Of a DNA stretch of 55,773 bases, positions 20,346 to 27,636 are shown piece after piece. A program made the translations under genes and the position numbers. The notes beneath the pieces were generated by a model. That model saw only the letters and a program-made list of their open reading frames with translations. It was not told the DNA's origin and ran no database searches. The stretch is from Pseudomonadota bacterium (GTDB lineage: Bacteria; Pseudomonadota; Gammaproteobacteria; Burkholderiales; Burkholderiaceae_C). Positions within the stretch are counted from its first letter, which is position 1. Every line of letters begins with the position of its first letter. Location of the stretch: contig JAFEEB010000027.1 of assembly GCA_018241325.1 (NCBI GenBank), forward strand, positions 1 to 55,773. The letters run 5' to 3'.

Positions 20346-21464
20346 ATGCCCAACCCCTCCCCCTGGATCGAGTCCGCTTCTGGCGACGGCGGGCCGTGCG
20401 CGGTCTTGCAAGGCCGCTGGACCGCGGGCGCCCTGGGCGACAAGAGCGCCTGGCGCGCCGCCCAGGCGGCCCTGGCGGCCGTGGCGCCCGGCGTCGCCTG
20501 GGACTTGCGCACGCTGCAGGCCTTCGACCACCTGGGCGCGCTGACGCTGTGGCAGCACTGGGGCCGGCAATGGCCTGCGCAGGTGCTGGCGCTGGACGGA
20601 CAGCGCGCCGTGCTCGAGCGCGTGGCGGCGCAGGATGCACCGGTCGCGCCGGCGCGGCACGAGGGCTGGGCGCAGCGCTGGGATGCCTTCGGCATCGCCA
20701 TCCTGGCGGCGCTGGCCCAGCTGCGCGACTTCATTGCCCTGGCCGGCCAGCTCCTGCTGTCCACCTTGCGCCTGCTGGGCGCCCCGCAGCGCGGGCCGTG
20801 GCGCGACTTCTCCGGCCACCTGTACCGCATCGGCGCGCAGGCGCTGCCGATCACGGCGCTGGTGGGTTTTCTGATCGGCGTGGTGCTGGCCTACCTGATG
20901 AGCCAGGTGCTGCGCCAGTTCGGCGCCGAGACCTTCATCGTCAACATCCTCGGTCTGGCGCTGATCCGCGAGCTGGGGCCGCTCTTGGCCGCGGTGCTGA
21001 TCGCCGGGCGCTCGGGCTCGGCCATCACGGCGCAGATCGGCGTGATGCGCGTGACCGAGGAGCTGGACGCCATGCGCGTGCTGGGCATTCCCAGGGGCTT
21101 TCGGCTGGTGCTGCCGCGCGCCATGGCGCTGGCCATCGCCATGCCGCTGATCTCGGTGTGGACTGCGGTGGCCGCGCTGGTGGGCGGCGTGCTGGCCGCC
21201 GACGTCACGCTGGGCATCAACGCCAGCTATTTCCTGGAGGCGCTGCCCAAGGTGGTGCCCCTGGCCAACCTGACGCTGGCGGTCGGCAAGTCCGTCGTCT
21301 TCGGCGTCTTCATCGCGCTGATCGCCTGCCACTACGGCCTGCGCGTCAAGCCCAACACCGAAAGCCTGGGCCAGGGCACGACCGCGTCGGTGGTCACCTC
21401 GATCACCGCGGTGATCCTGATCGACGCGCTGTTTGCCGTCGTCTTCAAGAGCGTGGGCATATGA
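20346..21464 (+). CDS. MlaE/YrbE family ABC transporter permease with N-terminal STAS-like domain
   Basis: 372 residues. The first ~110 residues look like a STAS domain (AVLQGRWTAG…VAWDLRTLQAFDHLGALTLW). The permease half has the MlaE signatures LIGVVLAYLMSQVLRQFGAE, IRELGPLLAAVLIAGRSGSA, ITAQIGVMRVTEELDAMRVL and GTTASVVTSITAVILIDALF. It forms the inner-membrane channel of a lipid-moving Mce/Mla system with the three genes downstream. ATG 20346 is preferred over upstream ATGs, which add non-conserved sequence. Confidence 0.92.
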   Translation: MPNPSPWIESASGDGGPCAVLQGRWTAGALGDKSAWRAAQAALAAVAPGVAWDLRTLQAFDHLGALTLWQHWGRQWPAQVLALDGQRAVLERVAAQDAPVAPARHEGWAQRWDAFGIAILAALAQLRDFIALAGQLLLSTLRLLGAPQRGPWRDFSGHLYRIGAQALPITALVGFLIGVVLAYLMSQVLRQFGAETFIVNILGLALIRELGPLLAAVLIAGRSGSAITAQIGVMRVTEELDAMRVLGIPRGFRLVLPRAMALAIAMPLISVWTAVAALVGGVLAADVTLGINASYFLEALPKVVPLANLTLAVGKSVVFGVFIALIACHYGLRVKPNTESLGQGTTASVVTSITAVILIDALFAVVFKSVGI

Positions 21465-21610
21465 CCACCCCCAGTCTCCACACGCTGCGCGTTGTTGCGC
21501 CCACCCCCTTCAAGGGGGCACCGCCTGCGGCCGGTGCAAGCCCGTCCGCGGCGGTCGCTGGCATGGCCTGCTCCGCGGCCAACGGCCCCATGGTGGCGGA
21601 TACGCGGCGG
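21465..21610 (+). repeat. R1 composite repeat inside the Mla-type operon
   Basis: Begins directly after the permease stop: CCACCCCCAGTCTCCACACG, CTGCGCGTTGTTGCGCCCAC, CCCCTTCAAGGGGGC, then GGCCTGCTCCGCGGCC. Same family and same orientation relative to the upstream gene as at 1821, 33470 and 49306. It separates permease and ATPase genes that are normally adjacent. Confidence 0.8.
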
Positions 21611-21666
21611 GTGAAGCCGCATCTGTTGGGGAAGTGATGGTTGAAGGCAGCGCCCTGGCTTGTGCC

Positions 21667-22479
21667 ATGACCCGCCCAGCCGACGACGCCCCGATGATCG
21701 AGGTGCGCGGCCTGTGGAGCGTGTTTCCGGCGCCCGGCGGCGGCGAGGTGGTGGTGCACAAGGACCTCGACCTGACGGTGCGCCGCGGCGAGGTGCTGAC
21801 GCTGGTGGGTGGATCGGGCACGGGCAAGACGGTGCTGCTGCGCCAGATGCTGGGGCTGAACCGTCCGGCGCGCGGGCGCATCACCGTGCTGGGGCGGCCC
21901 GTGGCCGAGCTGACCGACGCCGGCGCCGCCGCGCGCGTGGGCATGCTGTTTCAGCAAGGAGCCCTCTTTTCGGCCTTCAGCGTGCTGGACAACATCGCCC
22001 TGCCGCTGCGCGAAACGCGCGCCGTGCCCGATGCGCTGGCGCGCGAGGCAGCGCTGCTCAAGCTGCAGATGGTGGGCCTGAAAGCCAGCGACGCGCACAA
22101 GATGCCGGCCGAGCTGTCGGGCGGCATGATCAAGCGCGTGGCGCTGGCGCGCGCGCTCGTCATGGACCCGCCGCTGCTCATGCTGGACGAGCCGACGGCG
22201 GGGCTGGACCCGGACAGCTCCGACGCCTTCGTCACCCTGCTGCGCTCGCTGCACCGCGAGCTGGGCCTGACCGTGGTGATGGTCACGCACGACCTGGACA
22301 CGCTCTTCGAGCTGGCGGACCGGGTGGCGGTGCTGGCCGAACAGCGCGTGATCATCGCCGCGCCGGTGCGCGAGGTGCTGGCCTTCGATCATCCCTTCAT
22401 CCGTCACTTCTTCCTGGGCGAGCGCGGCCAGCGTGCGATGGAGCTGCTGCGCACCCGTCACGGCGAACAAGGACAATAA
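21667..22479 (+). CDS. MlaF-type ABC transporter ATP-binding protein
   Basis: 270 residues from ATG 21667 (ATG 21637 would add ten). Walker A GGSGTGKTVLLRQ, Q-loop MLFQQGALFSAFSVLDNIAL, signature LSGGMIKRVALARAL, Walker B LLMLDEPTAGLDPDSS and switch histidine MVTHD. It drives the lipid transporter formed with the permease before it and the MCE protein that starts 3 nt after its stop. An R1 repeat lies in the promoter-proximal gap. Confidence 0.93.
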   Translation: MTRPADDAPMIEVRGLWSVFPAPGGGEVVVHKDLDLTVRRGEVLTLVGGSGTGKTVLLRQMLGLNRPARGRITVLGRPVAELTDAGAAARVGMLFQQGALFSAFSVLDNIALPLRETRAVPDALAREAALLKLQMVGLKASDAHKMPAELSGGMIKRVALARALVMDPPLLMLDEPTAGLDPDSSDAFVTLLRSLHRELGLTVVMVTHDLDTLFELADRVAVLAEQRVIIAAPVREVLAFDHPFIRHFFLGERGQRAMELLRTRHGEQGQ

Positions 22480-22482
22480 GCC

Positions 22483-23469
22483 ATGGAAAACAAAGCCCAC
22501 GCGCTCGCCGCCGGCATGTTCGTGCTGCTGGTCTCGGCCCTGCTGGTGGTCATGGCCATGTGGCTCTCGCGCGACGTGACCAACACCACCGCCTACGAGA
22601 TGACCACCGCCGACGGCGTCAACGGCCTGCAGGTGCAGGCGGCTGTGCGCTACAAGGGCGTGGCGGTCGGCAAGGTGACCGCCATCAGCTTCGACCCCGC
22701 CCAGCGCCGCAACGTGCTGGTCAAGGTGGCCGTCAGCCCGCAGGCGCCCATCACCGCATCGACCTTCGCCACCCTCGCCTTCCAGGGCGTGACCGGCCTG
22801 TCCTATATCCAGCTGGACGACAACGGCAGCTCCGCCGAGCCGCCAACGCCCGGCCCCGACGGCGTGCCGCGCATTCCGCTGCGGCCCAACGCGCTGGGGC
22901 AGATTTCGGACCAGGCCGGCGTGCTGATCGGCAAGGTGGACCAGGCCGTGGAGCGGCTGAACCAGTTGCTCGCCCCGCAGAACCAGGCCGCGCTGACGCA
23001 GGCGATCGCCGACATCGGCGCCGCCGCCGCCAGCACCCGGCAGCTGGCGCAAACCGCCGACGAGACCCTGCGCACCCAGCTCGGCCCGGCGCGCACCGAC
23101 CTGCCCGCACTGGTCCGGCAGGCCGGCGCCACGCTCAAGTCCATCGAGGGCGCGGCCACCGGCGCGCGCGGCACGCTGACGGCACTGGACCAACTGGTGG
23201 GCGACGCCCGCCAGGGCATGGCCAAGCTGAGCGGGGCGGGCGGCGTCATCGAGCGCGTGGACGAGGGCGCCAGCACGGTGACCCAAACCACCTTGCCGCG
23301 CATCCAGAACCTGACCGAAGACGCCAGCCGCACCATCCGCCGGCTGGACCGCATTGCCAACACCCTGGGCGAGAACCCGCAGGCCTTGCTCTACGGCAGC
23401 GGCGCCGTCGCGCCCGGGCCCGGCGAGCCCGGTTTTGTCGCCCCCACCGCCGCCGCTGGCGCGCACTGA
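22483..23469 (+). CDS. MCE family (MlaD-like) substrate-binding protein
   Basis: 328 residues. One N-terminal membrane helix (about 8–28) anchors a single MCE domain (GVNGLQVQAAVRYKGVAVGK, ITASTFATLAFQGVTGLSYI). A long helical, Ala/Gln-rich tail follows from about residue 140, longer than in E. coli MlaD. MCE proteins form hexameric rings that carry lipids across the periplasm. It is the third gene of the operon. Confidence 0.93.
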   Translation: MENKAHALAAGMFVLLVSALLVVMAMWLSRDVTNTTAYEMTTADGVNGLQVQAAVRYKGVAVGKVTAISFDPAQRRNVLVKVAVSPQAPITASTFATLAFQGVTGLSYIQLDDNGSSAEPPTPGPDGVPRIPLRPNALGQISDQAGVLIGKVDQAVERLNQLLAPQNQAALTQAIADIGAAAASTRQLAQTADETLRTQLGPARTDLPALVRQAGATLKSIEGAATGARGTLTALDQLVGDARQGMAKLSGAGGVIERVDEGASTVTQTTLPRIQNLTEDASRTIRRLDRIANTLGENPQALLYGSGAVAPGPGEPGFVAPTAAAGAH

Positions 23470-23477
23470 GAAACGCA

Positions 23478-24125
23478 ATGAAATTGATAGCGTTCGCCGC
23501 TTTCCCCGTGCGCGCTGGCGCCTTGTTGGCGCTTGCCGTGCTGTCGGGCTGCGCGCTGCCGCTGCCGGACAAACCGGTACGCCCCGCCGCCTACGACCTG
23601 GGTGCGCCCGCCGCCGCACCGGCCGCAAGCGGCGCGGCCGCCATCGGCGCGCCGCTGGCCTTCGACCGGGTCGAGGCGCCCGCCGCCATCGACACCAGCG
23701 CCCTCGTCTACCGCCTGCTGTACGCCGGCGGCGAGCAGCAGCCGCGCCCCTATGCCCAGGCCCGCTGGAGCATGTCGCCGCCGCAGCTGGTGGGCCAGCG
23801 CCTGCGCGATGCGCTGGCGGCCACCCGCCCCGTGCTGGAGCCCGGCACGGGCCTGGCCGCACTGGAGTTGCGCGCCGACCTGGAGGAGTTCGACCAGGTC
23901 TTCAGCGCACCCACCGCCAGCGAGGGCGTGGTGCGCCTGCGCGTGACGGTGTTTGCGCCGCAAGCCCGGCAAACGCGCCTGCTGGGCCAGCGCAGCTTCA
24001 CCCAGCGCCGTCCGGCCCCCACGGCCGACGCCCCCGGCGGCGCGCTGGCCCTGCGCGAGGCCACCGACGCCCTGGTGCGCGAGGTGGTGGAGTGGGTGGG
24101 CACGCTGCCCGCGCCGCGGTCGTGA
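23478..24125 (+). CDS. ABC-type transport auxiliary lipoprotein (PqiC/YmbA-like)
   Basis: 215 residues. Lipoprotein signal ending LALAVLSGC, then a Pro/Ala linker and the ABC_trans_aux fold (IDTSALVYRLLYAGGEQQPR, PYAQARWSMSPPQLVGQRLR, LRADLEEFDQVFSAPTASEG). Such lipoproteins partner with MCE proteins at the outer membrane. It starts 8 nt after the MCE gene stop. The first codons, ATGAAATTGATAGCGTTCGC, look like a short AATTGATAGC-type interspersed repeat, so the signal peptide may have formed partly from one. Confidence 0.9.
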   Translation: MKLIAFAAFPVRAGALLALAVLSGCALPLPDKPVRPAAYDLGAPAAAPAASGAAAIGAPLAFDRVEAPAAIDTSALVYRLLYAGGEQQPRPYAQARWSMSPPQLVGQRLRDALAATRPVLEPGTGLAALELRADLEEFDQVFSAPTASEGVVRLRVTVFAPQARQTRLLGQRSFTQRRPAPTADAPGGALALREATDALVREVVEWVGTLPAPRS

Positions 24126-24137
24126 TCGCGAAATTCG

Positions 24138-24313
24138 AACAGCCGGACGCAGAGGACGCAAAGGATTCGCAAAGGACGCAAAAAGAACAGCCGTAAAAAA
24201 GCTTTCAAGAGGATCACGTGTCATGCCCATCCTGGGATGGCTTGAGCGAGCGCCAGCAATTTTTTTGGTTTCTTTTGCGTTCTTTGCGTGATTTTTGCGT
24301 CCTCTGCGTCCGG
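24138..24313. repeat. MITE-like element with inverted ends (family R3, copy 2)
   Basis: The left arm is identical over 22 bp to that of the element at 14811; the right arm (from 24297) matches for about 17 bp, then diverges. Internal GCAAAGGACGC / GCGTTCTTTGCG repeats are present. It begins 13 nt after the upstream stop codon, as at 14811 (12 nt) and 35385 (15 nt). Confidence 0.82.
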
Positions 24314-24344
24314 TTTTTCAAGCCCATTCAACAAGGCGCATCCC

Positions 24345-24851
24345 ATGTTCCAGCTCAGCGTTCCCTGGTGGGAGTTCATCGTCCGCGGCATCGTGGTCTA
24401 CTTGTTTTTGCTGGTGTTCCTGCGCCTGACGGGGCGCCGGCAGATCGGCCAGTACGACCCCTTCGATCTGATCTTGTTGCTCATCCTGTCCAACGCGGTG
24501 CAGAACTCGATGAACGCGGGGGACAACTCGTTGATCGGTGGCCTCATCTCGGCGCTGACGCTGATCGGCTGCCACGTGGTGATGTCACGCCTGGCCTGGG
24601 CCAGCCCGCGCCTGGCGCGCTGGCTGGACGGCACGCCGCGCGTGCTGATCCGCGGCGGTCAGCTCGACAAGGACACCTTGCGCGACGAGCGCCTGACCCT
24701 GGACGACGTGCAGGCCGCCCTGCGCGCCGCCGGCTGCCTGCACACGCACGAGGTGGAGCGCGCCACCATCGAGACCAACGGCCAGATCACCGTGGTGCTG
24801 CGCAACCGCGACTCGGCTTGCGACGAGCCCACGCCCGGCACCGGGGCGTGA
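24345..24851 (+). CDS. DUF421 (YetF/YcaP family) membrane protein
   Basis: 168 residues. Two to three membrane helices in the first half (GIVVYLFLLVFLRLTGRRQI, YDPFDLILLLILSNAVQNSM, LIGGLISALTLIGCHVVMS) and a soluble C-terminal domain (PRVLIRGGQLDKDTLRDERL). These are the features of DUF421; homologues act in cell-envelope stress or germination in Bacilli, with no settled role in Proteobacteria. It lies after an R3 repeat, downstream of the lipid transporter operon. Confidence 0.88.
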   Translation: MFQLSVPWWEFIVRGIVVYLFLLVFLRLTGRRQIGQYDPFDLILLLILSNAVQNSMNAGDNSLIGGLISALTLIGCHVVMSRLAWASPRLARWLDGTPRVLIRGGQLDKDTLRDERLTLDDVQAALRAAGCLHTHEVERATIETNGQITVVLRNRDSACDEPTPGTGA

Positions 24852-24884
24852 CCAGGCCCGTGGGACGGCGCTGCCGCCGGCCCA

Positions 24885-26705
24885 TCAAGCGTCAAAGTCC
24901 AAGCCCATGCGGCACCCCCGCCCGGCTGCGCTGTCGATGGACAGCCGCGCGCCCAGTTGCGCGGCCTGCTCGCGCAAGCCTGTCAGGCCGTAGTGCCCAG
25001 CGTGCGGCGCGTGCGGATCAAAGCCGCACCCGTCATCCTGCAGCGTCAGTTGCCAGCGCGCCGGCGCGTCACCGCTCGCGTCCGCCGGCGCCTGCGGCGC
25101 CAGGGTCAGCGTGACTTGGCGCGCCTGCGCATGCCGCTCCACGTTGCGCAGCGCCTCACGGGCGATGGCAAACACGGCGGCGGCGCGCTCGTCCACCAGC
25201 TCGGCGGCGGCGGGATCGATGCGCGCATCGACGCGCACGCCGCTGCGCTCGGCAAAGCCCTGCAGCAGCGCTTGCAACTCGGGGCCCAGGCCGCTGTCGT
25301 GCACGCCGCCCTCGCGCATCTGGCCGATGGCCGCGCGCACGTCGGCCAGACCTTCGGTGGCCGCCTGCTCGGCCTGGGCCAGCTCGGCGTCCCACTGCGT
25401 GGGGCTCCAGCGCGCGCCCAGCTTGCGCATCAGCCGGATCTGCGTGAGCAGGGCCATCAGCGAATGCGCCAGCGTGTCGTGCAGGCCGCGCGCCAGGCGC
25501 AGGCGCTCGCGCGTGACGGCGGCGCGGCGCGCGTCCTGCGCCAGGCGCTCGATGCGCGCGGTGCGCGAGGCCACGCGGGCGTCCAGCTCGGCGTTCAGGC
25601 GGGCCAGCGCGGCTTTTTCGTCCTGCAGGTGCGCGATCAACCGCGCCAGCGCCTGGCCGATGGCATGCACCTCGTCGCGCCCGGCGGGCACGGCCACGGT
25701 GGCGCGGCGCCCGCCCTGCACGGCGCGCGCCTGGCGCGCCAGCTCATCGAGCCGGCGCAGCGGCCGGCGCGCCACCGCCACCACCGCCAGCGCCGCCAGC
25801 AGGCCGACGGCCAGCACACCCGCCAGCACGGCACGGCGCGTCTCGCGGGCCCGCGCAAAAGCCCGCGCGGCGTCTTCGCGGACCACCACCTGCCAGCCCA
25901 TGCCCTGCGCATGGGCGTCGCGCTCGGCCCCCGGCGCGGGCCGCCCCAGCAGGTAGCGCCCGCCTTCGCTCAGGTCAGCCAAGGGCACCGCCCCGCTGAC
26001 GTGCGCGGGGCCGGCCAGCACGCGGCCGGCGGGGTCGAGCAGCAGCACCTGCATCGGCACGCCGCCGGCCATGGCGCGCAGGCGCGCGTCCAGCTCGGCC
26101 TGCAGCCACAGCCAGGGCAGCTGCGCCACCAGCACCCCGGCGGCGGGCTGGCCGGCGCCGGCCAGTGGCACGGCCAGCACCAGTGCGTCGGATTCGGTGG
26201 CGGCGCGGGCGCGGCGCAGGATGACCCGGGGCGTGCGCAGCGCCTGCTGGAGCTCGGGAGACAGCGTGGCCGGGGGAGCGGCGGCGTCGGTGGCGGCCAC
26301 CAGGGCGCCGGTGGCATCCTGCAGGCCGATCCAGCCCAGCGCCGGCTGCTCGGTTTGCAGCGCGCGCAGGCGCTCGTCCAGGGTGGGCGCAGGGGCGGTG
26401 TCCAGCCGCCACTGGGCGGCGGTGGCCTGCATCGCGGCCAGCAGCACCTCCACCTGCGCCAGCAGGGCGTCCGCGGTCTGGCCCGCCGTCTGCACCAGGC
26501 GGGCCCGGGTGTCGGCGCGCATCTCGCGCTCGGCGGTGCTGGCGGCCACGCCACCGGCAATCAAGGCCCCCAGAGTCATCAGGACGAAGACGGCCCAACC
26601 CACCGCCGCCGCAATGTGCCGGCGCGGGTCCAGGTGTTGCCACCAGCGCTCCGACGGTGGGCCTTCACCATCGGATGCGGCGGCTTGCGATAAGCTTTGG
26701 GTCAT
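24885..26705 (-). CDS. NarL-family sensor histidine kinase
   Basis: 606 residues from ATG 26705; an ATG at 26750 would add 15 but would crowd the divergent gene. Order: cytoplasmic tail, membrane helix 31–55, a large periplasmic sensor region (Cache-like), a second helix near 290–310, HAMP and coiled coil, then a HisKA_3 dimerisation domain with RLRLARGLHDTLAHS (phospho-acceptor near H408) and a HATPase domain (AIAREALRNVERHAQARQVT, DDGCGFDP, GLTGLREQAAQLGA). It is divergent from its cognate regulator 50 bp away. The signal sensed is unknown. Confidence 0.93.
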   Translation of the reverse strand: MTQSLSQAAASDGEGPPSERWWQHLDPRRHIAAAVGWAVFVLMTLGALIAGGVAASTAEREMRADTRARLVQTAGQTADALLAQVEVLLAAMQATAAQWRLDTAPAPTLDERLRALQTEQPALGWIGLQDATGALVAATDAAAPPATLSPELQQALRTPRVILRRARAATESDALVLAVPLAGAGQPAAGVLVAQLPWLWLQAELDARLRAMAGGVPMQVLLLDPAGRVLAGPAHVSGAVPLADLSEGGRYLLGRPAPGAERDAHAQGMGWQVVVREDAARAFARARETRRAVLAGVLAVGLLAALAVVAVARRPLRRLDELARQARAVQGGRRATVAVPAGRDEVHAIGQALARLIAHLQDEKAALARLNAELDARVASRTARIERLAQDARRAAVTRERLRLARGLHDTLAHSLMALLTQIRLMRKLGARWSPTQWDAELAQAEQAATEGLADVRAAIGQMREGGVHDSGLGPELQALLQGFAERSGVRVDARIDPAAAELVDERAAAVFAIAREALRNVERHAQARQVTLTLAPQAPADASGDAPARWQLTLQDDGCGFDPHAPHAGHYGLTGLREQAAQLGARLSIDSAAGRGCRMGLDFDA

Positions 26706-26755
26706 GCCACGCAGGGACAAAGGTTCGAATCGATTGTGCGCCACGGACAACGCGC

Positions 26756-27478
26756 ATGGATGCTGACAACGCCCGTGCCGCCGCCTGCCCGCCGCTGCGC
26801 CTGCTGGTGGCCGACGACCAGCCCATCATCCGCCGCGGCCTGGCGCTGATGCTGGACGCCGAGGACGACATCGAGGTGGTGGGCCAGGCGGCCGACGGCC
26901 AGCAGGCGCTGGAGTTGGCCCACGCGCTGCATCCCGACGTGGTGGTGATGGACTTGCACATGCCGCGTGTCGGCGGCGTGGCCGCCACCCGCTTGCTGAG
27001 CGCGCAATTGCCCCGGGTGGCGGTGGTGGTGCTGACCACCTTCGACGACGACGAGCTCGTGTTCGAAGCCGTGCGCGCCGGCGCCCGCGCCTACCTGCTG
27101 AAGGACGCCGCCGAGGCCGAGGTGCTGGAGACCGTGCGTGCCGTGCACCGCGGCGAGTCGCGCCTGTCGCCCGCGGTGGCGCGCAAGGTGCTCGAGCAGT
27201 TTCGCGCGCTGGCCGCAGGCTGGCATGGCGCGGCCCTGGCCGCGGCGCCAAGCGACCCCCTGCCGCCGCACCCATCCGATCCGCTGGATGAGCCGCTGTC
27301 GGACAAGGAAGAGCGCATCCTGGCCTTGCTGGCCGACGGCTGCTCCAACAAGCAGATCGCCGATCAGGTGTTCCTGGCCGAGGGCACCGTGAAGAACTAT
27401 GTCAGCCGCATCATGGACAAGCTGCATGCGCGCAACCGCACCGAGCTGGCGGTGAAGGCGGCGGGCCGGCACGGCTGA
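26756..27478 (+). CDS. NarL/FixJ-family response regulator
   Basis: 240 residues. Receiver domain with acidic pair D20–D21, phospho-acceptor D66 (VVVMDLHMP), T (VVLTTFDDDE) and K (AYLLKDAAEAE). A Pro-rich linker is followed by a LuxR-type helix-turn-helix (LSDKEERILALLADGCSNKQ, VKNYVSRIMDKLHARNRTEL). ATG 26756 opens the frame just upstream of the receiver. Divergent from the sensor kinase and convergent with the qNOR gene, so a role in nitrogen-oxide or redox response is possible but not shown. Confidence 0.94.
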   Translation: MDADNARAAACPPLRLLVADDQPIIRRGLALMLDAEDDIEVVGQAADGQQALELAHALHPDVVVMDLHMPRVGGVAATRLLSAQLPRVAVVVLTTFDDDELVFEAVRAGARAYLLKDAAEAEVLETVRAVHRGESRLSPAVARKVLEQFRALAAGWHGAALAAAPSDPLPPHPSDPLDEPLSDKEERILALLADGCSNKQIADQVFLAEGTVKNYVSRIMDKLHARNRTELAVKAAGRHG

Positions 27479-27636
27479 GCGCGAGACACGTACGTCTCCA
27501 GAGCCGCGCAACGCCATGGGGGCGGGGCGCGGGTTGTCCGGATGAGCGCGCTGATGGACACCCGCAAGGCGACGACGATGACCAGCAAGGCTGTCACCCC
27601 TGACGGGTTGACGACACTGCCGCGCGCGATGGGGGC

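Noticed and set aside
27479-27636. Small membrane ORF downstream of qNOR on the minus strand
   Set aside because: It has one hydrophobic stretch but no ribosome site, overlaps the response regulator end, and its remaining sequence is non-membrane low-complexity.
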